Assembly (NCBI GenBank): GCA_036936605.1
Contig: JAUPFV010000004.1
Location: forward strand, 183,414,807-183,478,806
Length of the DNA: 64,000 nt
Direction of reading: 5' to 3'
From: Limnanthes douglasii subsp. nivea
Lineage: Eukaryota; Streptophyta; Magnoliopsida; Brassicales; Limnanthaceae
The notes under the pieces are model-generated. The model worked only from the letters and a program-made list of their open reading frames with translations, was not told the origin of the DNA and searched no databases. The translations under genes and the position numbers were made by a program. Of the stretch, positions 1 to 11,659 are shown piece after piece (position 1 is the stretch's first letter; each line of letters opens with the position of its first letter).

Positions 1-360
1 TATTAGTCTAAAAAACTAGGTGCAAAATATTTACTACTGCATCAAACAATTCGCATCCTAAGCTGCGAATTGTGTATACCTACAGGCTACTATTCGCATA
101 TTGTCCTGATATTTGTAGGTCATAAAGTCCTGATATTTGTTATTAGTCACAAAAACTGTGCATATTATTTACTGCAGGCTACTATTCGCATCTTGTCCTC
201 ATATTTGTAGGTAATAAAGTCCTGATATTTGTTATTAGTCACAAAAACTGTGCATATTATTTACTGCACCAATTCGCATCCTATCTTGCGAATTGTGTAT
301 AACTACATAGAGCTATTCGCATCCTGTCCTGATATTTCTATGTAACACCGGTCCTGATAT
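1..360. repeat. Short tandem duplication, unit about 92 bp
   Basis: A unit with the phrases CTATTCGCAT, TTGTCC(T/C)ATATTTGTAGG and GTGCATATTATTTACTG occurs twice head to tail at about 84-267. Weaker partial copies lie on either side (about 10-80 and 250-360). The half-palindromic string TTCGCATCCTA...TGCGAATTG also recurs. No coding potential is visible. It may be the end of a repeat that starts outside the window. Confidence 0.6.
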
Positions 361-2132
361 TTGTTTCGAAATACAATACTCTAACTGACCTAAAAACTCG
401 TAATCTACACATTCAAGACAAAACTAAAGCACTACCAAATTATATAACGAACTATATAACGAACAATATTAACTAAACAATAACAGATCACTATAACAAA
501 AAAAAAACAGAGAAAAGCTCGAAATCAGGCAATGGCATCTAAAAACACCAGAATAGAACCTATTCCAACAGAGAAAACGAATAAAAAACTTCGAAATCGG
601 TAGGTAATTACCTAAAAAGCTCGCAACACGATTACTTGTAAGCTATAAGATTCCAAAAAGCGACGATCAACTCCTGTACGTATAAAACAGAGGTTAGACA
701 GGTCTAACACAACAACTTACATAAAGAAACAAACCTTTAGCAGCTTCCGATCACCGGAAGATGTGATTTCAACCCAGCTCGTGGTGGTTGGTAGGGTTAG
801 GTGGTTAGAGCGGCTAACAAATTCAAATCTTCAAAAAGCTAGAAAAAATAGAAAGAAAACAGAAAATAAGGTTTATATAGTGGGTTAATGGTAGTTAGGG
901 TATTAAAATAAAATTAGGTTGTAAGTGACAATAAGGTAGTTGAGATGGGTATTAAGTAACAATTGATCAAACCTTGGGTGGTAAGTGACAATTGAATAGT
1001 TGAGTGGGTACTTTAAATACAATTTCCCTTTTATAAATTATGAATAATATCTAAATATAATAAAAAAAATATCAAAAAATATCTTAAATATTTTATTGAT
1101 ATTATAGGTATCTCAATTATTAAAATTTGATTTAATTAAAAAATAAAAAATGATTTTAAATAATCGTATAAATCGGATAAACACACAATGTGACAGTCCC
1201 GCCGCAACTTGTTACATGTTAGTCTTTAATCTGTAAAATGAGTACACAACCTATAAATCCGGCAGACATTTAAAACTGATAAATAGAACCTGAAACTGAT
1301 GGCACGTCCTGCTTGACCCCACTGGTTAGCGGGATTAAATTTGGGTTCGTCTAAAATGGTTTCCATTCTCAATCCCAGTACTGATTGATTCTACTTGTCA
1401 TATTTTTTCTTAAGTCACTCCAACTAGTTTTTGCCCCACACTTTAGTTTTGTAATTTGTTCTATATATATCCTTTTTGTATCGACTAATAATAAATTTCC
1501 TAAAATATTTGTTTTTTATATTGACATTTTTTCTGAAATTTTGTTTTTACTTTAAAATTTAAAATTTAAAATTTAAAATTTATTTTGTTTGAACATTCGA
1601 TCTTTTTACAATTTAAAGATAATAAATACTTTTCTAAAAATAATAATAAAAAATATATTGTTTTCTCAATTTAGATTGCCTTTTTTTAAATGGTCAATTA
1701 GATTCCCTCCAAACACAATAAAATACAACAATCGATTAAAAAATTAGTAATATAATAAAATACAAAATAAATATATAAACCATACAAATAAAATTAATCA
1801 TGGAGAAATAAAAATAGAAATTTAAAACCGGGAACATAAAAAATAGTGTAGTGTAACAAAAATTTAATATAAACAAAAAAAAGATATAAACAAAAATAAC
1901 AATATTTTTTGAAATATACATATAACACAAATAAGAAAAAAACTAAAAAAAACAATATTTATATACACAGATATCTTAGAGAGATTAAAATATGTATTAA
2001 ATAGTAGCTAAATAATTAATTAAACATTATTATGGTTAACTAAAACATACAGGGATAATGGAATGTAATTATATAATTGATTATTACCTCTTATGTATAT
2101 TAGATAACACCTAAATAAAAAATAAATTTGAT
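361..2132. other. AT-rich intergenic DNA, no gene seen
   Basis: Nothing here reads as a protein. About 1000-2100 is very AT-rich, with a short AAAATTT tandem run near 1552-1580. The more GC-rich patch at about 720-830 could be an exon or UTR piece on the minus strand with a donor-like AAG/GTTTG, but there is no supporting reading frame. Confidence 0.5.
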
Positions 2133-2490
2133 TTGGAAAGTAAAAGTGTAAAACCCTATCTAATTCTCTTAGTCACCTTCTTCACCATCTCACAACCATG
2201 GATTCTGTTATTTTCGATTGTCCAGACATTTTGTATGAGACCTTACAGAATCTTTACCTTTGGAGCTTTCATTAGGTCGTCGCGGGATCTCTGGATGCTC
2301 AGTGATATTGTACCCACCTCTGCTCTTTTATTTCTGTCTAAGTAGTTATGCCGATGTTACTACTATTTATACATCGGCCATCTAGCACTTTTGTATCAGT
2401 TTCACTTATCTTTTGTATCTTCTCGGGATATGCCCCAAGTATTTGTATGAACTCTCTATTTATTTAAATGTTTTTACCAAAAAAACCCTA
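2133..2490 (+). other. Possible 3' tail of a truncated LINE
   Basis: The stretch ends in TTTGTATCTTC...GGATATGCCCC...TTTGTATGAACTC followed by a T-rich then A-rich tail. This resembles the 3' ends of plant L1-type LINEs. A 70-codon frame (2133-2345) precedes it but shows no recognisable domain. I cannot find a target-site duplication. Tentative. Confidence 0.3.
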
Positions 2491-4299
2491 AATAAATACA
2501 CATAATAAATAATCAATCAAATTGACACCTGTTAAGTGTACTTTTGACATCTAATCAAAACATAAACGCCTTGATATTTTTAATTAGGGTGACAAACCTG
2601 TTTGACTCGTCCCGTCCCCTCGTTTCTGACCCAGCTTTGCGATAATTAAAATTTTATTAAAATTTGATTACATTACGGTTGATTTGATTTAAACATTTTT
2701 CTAATAAAATCTTTTATTATTAGATATTATGTGTTCGATTACGGGTATAATATTTAAGCTACTATTTGAGAAATACTGTGTACAGGATACCAAAATTTTA
2801 ATTTTGAAGAGAGGTTTAATTTGGAGCTCACTTACTATAGAATCACAAATTGAGTGTCTTAGTGAACTATCATTTTATTGAAGAATGATAAGATTTTTTG
2901 CATTTCGAGAAGTAGTGTTTCATTATAAAATATGGGAGGCAGATGTCGTCGGTGTTTACTTAGATGATTAAAGTAGTAGTTAATGGATTGGAGCTCGGAA
3001 TTTATTCAAAAAAATTGGACAACTAGCCGAGCTTTGAGTACTGATGTAATAGAAGGAACTGATGTTTGGAGCTCACGTGAATCAATTATTTGTTCACGTA
3101 TTTGCTTCTCTTTGTTTCTTTTAGATTTTCAAATATTGTTTCTGATTTCTTTGAATCTTGTTCTTTCATTTCGTGAATACTCATGTTGGAATAATGATCT
3201 CGATGATAGAAGTAGATCTTCGATTCATGGTCAGAGATTTGAATCAACTTTCCTGGTTGTAAAAGATTATTGGTTATGGGTCAACTACTTTCCCGTAATA
3301 GTTAGAGCTGGTTTTGACCTGTATTATAGTTTTTTCAGGTGTAACTACCTATAATAAAGCTCCTTAGTGCAAAAAGAAATAAGTTTAGTTAGATCTTTAC
3401 ATATAAGATAAGAAATAATATACGAGGTGAGAAACATTGATTAGTTTAGGTCTCTGAAAAATCCAATTTCTAAACTATTCAACAACATAATGGCTTTGAG
3501 CTGATTAGGTATATGATTCCCATTTATGTCTAGTTTGAACTTGCACTTATGAGTATATTTAGCAAGCTAGTCCGTAATTTCGTCTTGCTCACTGTAGTTG
3601 TGGGTTATTAACATGTTTGTCAATATCAGTTTTCTGCACCAATTAAGTATGGATGAAAAGAACCAAGATGCATAGGGAGCAAAACCTCACTACTGATTGG
3701 ATTTGTTAATGGGTTATTAAAAATAAAACTAACTTAGAGTTACTTCCTCAATATCTTCCTGCAACTCTTAAGGCTATTTCATTTATTGAAAGCCTCAATT
3801 TGGGCTATATTAGGATGAAAAACTATTTTTGGTAGATAATCTGATTTCGGTTAACTAACATAAGGTATGAATTTCGTGACCTATAATTCAATGTCAAACT
3901 CTTTGTTTTGTAGTTATTGACAGGTTTATGAACTTTATAATCTTGGAGGAGGACCATTTAATTTTAGAGGAGTATTTTAAAGAAGTTTTTAGACAAGAAT
4001 ATTTAAGATATTCAAGCTAAGAAGATGAATAGTATACCTTGATGTTTAAGTAATTAAAACATCATCTCATTGTAAATATTCTTCATTATCATTGTTTCCA
4101 AACTTTATACTTTTAGCCAATTGGGCTTTATTAATATAAGCTATTTTACTTGAAAATGAGTTATTTAATTATGTTTGTAAATTTCCAGATAATGGTAGAT
4201 GCTGTGACACCGATTTGTTGATGATTAATCTTGTTTCTATTAGACCATAAGGACCAATAGACGATCCGTGAAAAAATAGTGCGAATATAGATTTCTTTT
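2491..4299. other. AT-rich DNA without a recognisable gene
   Basis: A 123-codon frame at 2983-3354 on the + strand begins with ATG but matches no family I recognise and has no compositional sign of coding. The region next to 4300 may hold the decayed 3' end of the minus-strand LINE that follows; I could not fix that boundary. Confidence 0.4.
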
Positions 4300-7099
4300 A
4301 TAGACCAGAACCAAGACCTCATTACATTGTGCAAAGTCATATATCTTGTATTGTTTATGTTGAATACTTTCCTAAAGTAATGTCAGGCCTTTCAATCTGT
4401 CCTACATTGTACAAAAAAATGATTGTTTATTTCATAATTTTCACAATATTGACATTTAGATGCAAGAGCTAAATTCATGTGTTGAAGAACCACATCTACA
4501 GAGATCTAGTTAATCAACAACCTCCAAAGAAGAAAATAATTTTTTTGGAGTGATTGAATTTCAGATTCTCTTGAATAGAGATGATTTGGTTCCTTTAAGC
4601 CCGATTTTCTCTCAAGTAGCTTTAATGCTACAGCTTCCTTGTTGTGTGTGAATCCATTGAATAAAGTTTTCTTCGGTTCACTTTATATTTAGTCTTGTAA
4701 TTATGTCAATATTTGAAGGAATAACTTTATTTAGTAGTTTTGAGTTGTTTCATCTGCCTTTAGTCCAAAATTCTTTCATTTTCTCTTCAACATACATTCA
4801 AATTACGAGAAATTAAAGGATTTTTAGAGCACCATAAGTCAAGCCATAACTTAAGCTCCCATTTACCTAATTTTCAGAAGATGAAATCTTATGCTAGCTG
4901 CCTGACCTGTAGTAGCCTCTTCCGGGTTTTTGAATTAGAAGTTTTTTGCTGGACTTGCATAGGATGTTGAAATGAATAATATTTTGAATGCATAAACTTG
5001 GACTAAATACTCTTGTTTTTTTAGAAAAATATACCAGATCTTACGAGTGAAAGTCAGAGAAGTTTCTTCTAGACTTCTGATTTTTTATCCTCATCGTATG
5101 GCTTACAGATGAACTTCAATCTAGTCTATGCGACTGCTTTGTGTTGATTATTTATGCCCTATAAGAATCTGCTAAGGATTTTTGTACATTCTGTTTGTTA
5201 CAAATCTTGGAATGTAAGTGCTTTGGAGGTGGAAGACTGGAATAACAAGTAAGACACCTTAAATCAGTGTGACTCTTCCTCCAAATGATAAGAGTAAGTT
5301 GCGCCAATCCCACATTTTTCTCTGATTTTTGTTATAATATCTCAAATTGTGATGCTTTGATTTTAATGTGTATATTGATACCAATATACTTCATTGGAAG
5401 GTTTTCTGTCTTGAATCTAATAGAGTGTTCAATAGAATGAATTCTAGTTTGAGAGACTTTGTTAGATGATATGAAAAAGGTTTTGTTTTTGTTTATGACC
5501 TACCCAAATATGTCTTGGTATATTTGTAGGAATTTTATAATTTTCTCAAAACTTATTGTTTACGCATTGTAGAGGATTATCATGCCATCAACATATGCTT
5601 GACAGGGTACCATGGTTGAGCTTGATGATTTAAATTTATGGCATGTTCTTTCACGTTGAGTCTTTGTAGACCTCTGATAAGGAACTCTTCAGCAAGAATT
5701 GAGAGACTTTGTGAGATTAGATTATCTTGTCTGACTCTGTTACTGGATTTGAAGTAACATATAGGATCTCCATTTATTATTATAGAGAACCAGTTTTCAC
5801 TAATTTAGCTTCTAATTTATCAACGGAACTACTAAAAACGAGAAACTGTTGGAAATTTTAAGAATAAAAGGGAATGAGATCTTATTAAAAGCTTTCTCCA
5901 TGTTAATTTTAATAAGTATGTCGCCTCATCTTATTTTCTTGTTTAGGTCTTTCAATAACTCCCGAGTTAAAAGAGTATTATGATAGATATTTGTTTTTTA
6001 AACAAATTCACTTTGTTCTTCAAAGATGAACTTAGGTTGAAGAGTATATAATCTATCATTGATAAGCATGAAGAGGATTCTGTCAAAGACTGTGTAGAAG
6101 CTTATAGGTCTTTAATCATTCCAAGATTTAAAAGAATCTATCTTATGGATTAGGCAGATAATTGTTGCATAGACTTTTTGTAAAACAAAGTCACCATTGT
6201 TAAAGGATTTGATGGTTGCACATAAGTTAACCTATTATAGACCAGAATTTTTGAATCAATTGAGTGTTGAAACCATCAACACCAAAGACACTAAAGGGAT
6301 TTAGGGAATTTATAGAGTTGTAAATCTCGTCATCTAAAGTTTCATTAGAAAAATATTGTCCTTTGGTGGGATGATCTTTGGGATGATATAGGATAGACCA
6401 TGGATATCTTTTTCAGTAGAATGTTCTGTCAAAATGTTTTGAAAGTGACATATATCAGAATTGCCAATTTTCTATTGATTTTCAATCCATATGTTTCCTT
6501 CTAGTATTCTAGAGATTCTGCATTTTTTCCTTTTTTCTGTAGTTATGGAAAACTACAATTTTCTTGTCTCTATTTTGAAGCCAGTTGCTACGAAATTTCT
6601 GCTTCCATGAGGATTCCTCCATGGCTAAGAGTCGTAGATGATTGACCTTAGATTTTATTAGATTAATCTTGTCTTTAATCGATTTAGTTTCCTGGTAACA
6701 ACTCTTAAGAAACTTGATTTCTTCCATGAATATATTTCCAAATGTGTCTTTGTTTCAACACTTTAGTTTGGTCTTTAGTATTTTAACTTTTTCGAAAACA
6801 TTTGTAAAGGAGGACCAATCATAGATTCATACCGACAAGTCTTAAACATATTATATAAGCCAAGATAAAGAAGCCACGTGTTTTAGAGTCTGAAAGAAGT
6901 CTTTATTTTCTCAAATTACTGTGTAATTGAAATGCAAAAAGAACTGTGATCAGAGCTAGTTCCGGCCATGTGAGTCACAGTGGTGGTATCAAAATAGTTG
7001 GACCATGCATTATTGTGCAATACTCTATATAATCTCTTCCAATTGTGAGAGTTGGTCTAGGTGAATTTTCTTTCATTAAAACCAAATTCAGTTAAGTAA
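4300..7099 (-). pseudogene. LINE (L1-type) ORF2, 3' two thirds, decayed
   Basis: Read on the minus strand, the order of motifs is that of plant LINE ORF2. The C-terminal end of the endonuclease (EFGFNERKFT, then SDHSSF) lies at about 7090-6950. The basic linker with SWKQKFRSNWL lies at 6600-6550. The reverse transcriptase start GVDGFNTQLIQKFW is near 6270, a relic of its later part (AEEFLIRGL) near 5690, and a zf-RVT cysteine cluster (KCQYCENYEINNHFFVQC) at about 4395-4455. Stops and frameshifts interrupt it throughout, so it is dead. Its endonuclease is cut exactly at 7099/7100 by the Tat-1 LTR and resumes beyond 17785. The 3' end is uncertain. Confidence 0.8.
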
Positions 7100-7415
7100 T
7101 GGTGAGTAATTAATTGGTTTCACTATATAAGATTGAGAGAAGTAAAATGTAGAGATAAGTAGATTATAGTGAGAGACAGTTAAGCAACAAGAGTGACTTA
7201 TTTCAAAAGTCAAAGAGCTTTATTAGATCAGCATTGGCCTTTATATAGAGGCACAAAAACTTAGCTTTAACTGAAATGGTTACAAGAAGAGGTCTAATTT
7301 CACATCAGTCTCTCATTAAAACGTAAAGCTTTAATTATCTCCTCTAATTATACAACATGTCATAACAGGTTTTATTTTTTTACATTTTGGTCCTTGAATT
7401 TCTATTTCCTTATCA
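7100..7415 (-). repeat. Tat-1 3' LTR
   Basis: On the + strand it starts TGGTGAG and ends CTTATCA, so it carries TG...CA termini in either direction. It aligns over about 305 bp with 17480-17785. On the element strand the end TCACCA matches the LTR end of Tat-2, which fits a common lineage. Confidence 0.85.
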
Positions 7416-7430
7416 ATAGCCCCCTTAGTT
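7416..7430 (-). other. Tat-1 polypurine tract
   Basis: On the element strand the run TAAGGGGGCTAT directly precedes the 3' LTR. This is where the plus-strand primer of an LTR retrotransposon should lie. Tat-2 has AAAAAGGGGCTCC at the same place. Confidence 0.7.
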
Positions 7431-7756
7431 CATATGAAACTAAACGAATTAGAACTAAATAACTTCAGAAATCTTTAGAAGTGAAGAAAATCCCTTTTAT
7501 TCATAATTTGAACTGCTTCAAATTTCGAGGATGACACTCTAGATGAAACCATTTCTTTTCACCAGTTTCCATGATTCGAAGCTGAGACTGAATATATGAT
7601 GACACTATAAATGCCATGTCTGTCTCCAGGAAAATGATGATACCCTAGGCAGTAGTTCTGCCACTAGACCTATAGTATGACAAATGTTAAATCCTTATCC
7701 ATGCAACCGTTTTAAATTCTATCTAATTAATTTCCACCTCTCCCAATTATCTCTTC

Positions 7757-7766
7757 CTATAAATAC
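7757..7766 (+). promoter_or_regulatory. TATA box of the Tat-1 antisense gene
   Basis: CTATAAATAC lies about 160 bp before the first ATG of the antisense gene. The same ten bases stand in front of the antisense gene of Tat-2 (35986-35995, minus strand). Its retention in two diverged copies supports an internal promoter reading opposite to gag-pol. Confidence 0.6.
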
Positions 7767-7927
7767 TTTTGTGACCCATTTTTTGATTCACAAACATAAT
7801 TTCTTAAGAGAGAAATTGTAGAAATTAAAAATCTTTGGCTACCTTCATCTGTTTTTTCAATCTGTTGGCTACCCTCACCGGAAAACTCAAATTTTTTGTT
7901 CAATCTTCAACTGGTTCATGAGAAAGC

Positions 7928-10842
7928 ATGCGAAAACTAGAAGATCCAGAGCCAGAATTCCCAAAAAAACCCAACTCTCTAAAATCACACAACAAAGTCT
8001 TCAGATCATACGATTACTTCTGTATAAGCGAAAGAGCAAATGAATACAAAGCAGCTAGACTAATAAGCAACGCTCCTCATGGTCTGTCTACATAGACAAT
8101 CTATTATGGTAACTCCGATCCTAACAAAACTCTTGTTTTTTCACCTTCTCCTCTTCTAAAAGAAAGTCAGTCATCAAGAACTCAAACACCAAAAACACCT
8201 AGAATCTAAGGTAACCAAATCTTCTTCAAAGAAATCAGAAGAGACTCATTCTTTAGTCAAACCTGAGCCCCCTTGTCCATTGCGCAGGGAAACAAAAACT
8301 CAGCCTCTTCAAACACCAAAAATAAAAAATTTCATAGCCATGAGCGATAATGCTGATGTCGCTTCAAATGGTGATGTTGCTTCGAATCCATCAACCACTT
8401 CTCCTCCCCCCGAGGGAAATTGTTGAGACAACAACAACATCTCAACAAAATACCTCAAGTAACCCGCATCGACTAATGGATGAGGCATCCGAGGAGGAAA
8501 TAGATTCTGAAGCTACATATTAAAAAAAACTGAACCAGAAGAAGAAACTTCGAAGGAATCAGAGAGTGAAGTAGTGGAAAATGTTTCAAAGGGAAAAGCT
8601 CGTAAAACAAGAAGAGAAAAATCTCTTGTGATGATATCCGACGAGATGCTTGCATTAGTTGGTGAAAACTTAAAACCTCTCGAACCACACTATATCTTGG
8701 CTTTAAAAATGTTTCTTATATATTTTACCAAGAGAGACAAACAGATGATCTAAAGAGACAATGGGGAATGGGAGACAACTTGATACTTTGTCTTCCCAAA
8801 GAAGGGGAAACCCCTTTGAATTGTAAAAATGATGAATTGGTAGTCTACCCATAGATCATTAATTGGGGTCTTCAATTTCTACTAGACCCCATGATAGTTG
8901 AATACTTTCAAATTCTGGATCTGTGCCCAACTCAGGTGACACCAAATCAGTGGTTCACTTTACTCTCTGTGATCATGGTTTCTCGACTAGAAAAAATTCC
9001 TCTCAACATCCAAGAATTCATTTCCTTAACCAAATTGTCAAACGGATCGGTACTTCTATTTTACTAACTAAAACTGGATGACGATTGGAAGATCATCGAT
9101 GACTTGTTGGAGGCAGAAATTTTTTAGAAACAAAAATTTGTCTTCGTCTCAGGAGCTTAGGAGAATGTTAAAGAAATTTCTGAAGCCAACCCATCAAAGT
9201 TAAACCTCTTCTGGAGGAGTAATCGTAAGTCATTTTATTATATTACCTTGAATTGTACCTCAAACGGATTTTCTACTTACCTCTTATCAAATTTTGTGTT
9301 TTGTGTAGAAATTTCAAGGTATTACAAGCTTCTTCGAAAAGATGCCGAATAGACTTTCGTCAAACTTGCACCTTAGGCTGAAAAAGAATGGAGCGATGCA
9401 TTTCACACAGCCTCCCAGCCTATCAACTTTCTCAACAACCATCTGTTGAGAATCAACTTAGGACCTCATTTCCTTGAAAATCTAATGGAGCCACCTAACC
9501 CTATGTATGTTGTCAAAAGGTTAGTAGACCATGACTGTAAATTATTTCTTCCCGTTCAAAATAGATTGGATAGACACCTTCCCCGGAAGAAGAAGGAGAA
9601 AAAGAATAAAAAGGAAGCTAGCCCTTTAGTAGATCTGATGCCAAATATTTCGAAGAGAAAAAAAATAGAAAGTAACCTCCCCACTATCGAAAAGAAGGAG
9701 TCGAAGGCCATCCCTCTCCAAAAAATTAAAAAAAATAATCGTCCCGTCAAAAAAGAAAGGCACAGGTAAAACGACTCCTCAAAAGAAAGGGAAAAAGAAA
9801 GTTGTGCAAACCGTCGAAAAAGTGTTGTTCGATGGTGAAGAAATTGTGGTTGTGGAGTATCAACAATGTTAGCAAAAATAAAATAAAGAAGGTGCTGAAG
9901 ACTGTGGCACTCAACAAGGGGGGATTTTTTGAGACTATGATAGAGGTGATGAACACTTTGATCATGATAGCTTCATCAACTTCGATCAATCTCAAGAGCT
10001 GGTTGGAGATGAAGATACAATCGTTCAGGAACTTCAAGATCAACTGCATAATCTTGGTAAAAGACCTACTTCTACTATTTCCGAAGCTATCTCCTGAAGT
10101 CCCTTTTTCTACAACCTCCATTGCTCTCATACCTTGTCCTAGCCCAATGGTCATTCTTTATGAGGAGACATCCAAAGAAGTTATAGTTGATCTTCAAACT
10201 TTTTCTGATCTTGATTCTGCATCCTAGAAATTAACCCAAGAAACCGAATCTTCTCGAAGTCAATTAGAACACATGGCTAAAGAGATGGTTCACTATAAGA
10301 AAGTTGTTGCTGCTAAAAAAAGCATGAAAAACATCTTTGGTGGCCTCGTAGAAAAGTAGTTTCATGGATCTCAAATGGCCAAATCTGAATTTGTCAATGG
10401 ACTCATTTATCTCAAGAATAACCTCACAGATGTGCATCGAAAAGAAAATAAAAATCTCAACACTTCTCACCAAAATGAAATAAATCAACTCAAATCCAAG
10501 CATTTTGAGGAGTTAGCTACAGAGAAGAAAAAATCCGATGATCTTCAAGTTTCACTTAAGCAGATTGGGGATAAGAAGAAGAAATTGATAGAGGATATGA
10601 CTGCTCTCAAAGCTCAATTCAAAGAAGAAAAAAAGCTTCTTGTAACTGCTTTTGAGAATGAATGTGGAAAAGACATGCTAGCAGCTACCACAAATGTTGA
10701 AGAGCAAAAATCCATCAACCTTCTTTGCGAGATTCATGCTACATTTCCTAAAGCTAACCTTTCGAGTTTTTGGGAGAAAATTCCCATCAAAATTATCCTT
10801 AGCAAAGCTTTTGATCTTATTCCTGGCTCTTTATCCAAATAA
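7928..10842 (+). pseudogene. Antisense extra gene of Tat-1 (gypsy-type transposon protein), decayed
   Basis: It starts at ATG 7928, is broken by TAG 8093 and several later stops, and can be followed to TAA 10840. The middle part reads NWGLQFLLDPMIVEYF at about 8860-8910, then TPNQWFTLLSVIMVSRL and KQKFVFVSG, the conserved region shared with Tat-2 and reminiscent of the putative gypsy-type transposon (Transposase_28/plant mobile domain-like) family. An intron of 84 bp (9225-9308, GTAAGT...GTAG, phase 1) separates it from a Lys-rich stretch and a coiled-coil C-terminus (10375-10842). It runs opposite to gag-pol and converges with it. The function of this protein is unknown; the family assignment is from motif resemblance only. 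Confidence 0.7.
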
Positions 10843-11235
10843 GCAGAATAAGAGGAAAGTGTTTTTTATCAAAGGGAAACTTCTGAAGAAAGCTCCAAAG
10901 ACGAGTAAGTTTGCTATATCTTTTTTGTGTCTGACATTCAATCATTGTAATATTTTGTTTTTGATATATGCATCTTTACTTGGCATTTAAGAAATTAATT
11001 TGTTCTCATCAAATCAAATTGAATGCAGAAAGGCTTTGTTTTATCCTTTATTTTTATAAGTCATGTTTGTCTCAAAATATTACTTATATTATACCCCTTA
11101 TAAAAACTTTTGAAGTGGAAATACTCGTTTAACTTCATTGGTATATTTAAAGAACACTAAAACCTTAAATATAAACAAAGTACTTATATAATGTGACATT
11201 TTGGATAATGTTGTGTATAGCACCTCGTATATTAT

Positions 11236-11408
11236 AGTACGTTTGGAGGACGCAACACTACGAATACAATAGTGCATTTAGAGAATGTAGCACTCTGAAT
11301 ATTACATTGTGTTTAGAGAATATAGCAGTTTGAATATTACAGTGCGTTTAGAAAACGTAGCACTTCGAATATTAGTGTGCATTTAGAGAACGTAACACTT
11401 CAAATATG
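11236..11408. repeat. Minisatellite, about 35 bp x 5, between convergent ORFs of Tat-1
   Basis: Five diverged units built on GTGCGTTTAGAGAACGTAGC then ACTTCGAATATTACA follow each other. They lie between the 3' end of the antisense gene and the 3' end of pol. Tandem repeats in this spot are common in Tat and Ogre type elements. Confidence 0.75.
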
Positions 11409-11659
11409 GTTGTTTCTTCGAAAAGTGTACTCAACACTTTGGAATATTTTACTCTTCGTGAACCTCAAAGATGATCAGTGTTTGACTACTTACCAAAATA
11501 GTTTAAACAAGCATTTGTAAACAACCATTGGCAAAAAAATGCATTCTTATTGATAGCTTCGAATATTTGCATAGCAACTCATTAAAACCTCCATGTCCCA
11601 ATATGGTAGGAAAAAGTCTTCTAATTAGTCAAAGAAAACAATTTCAAAATACAACACAG

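Noticed and set aside
1736..1930. 64-codon minus frame rich in Phe, Ile and Tyr
   Set aside because: A by-product of A-rich/T-rich sequence, not a membrane protein gene.
2983..3354. 123-codon frame as a small gene
   Set aside because: No recognisable domain, no promoter or splice evidence, and composition like the surrounding AT-rich DNA.
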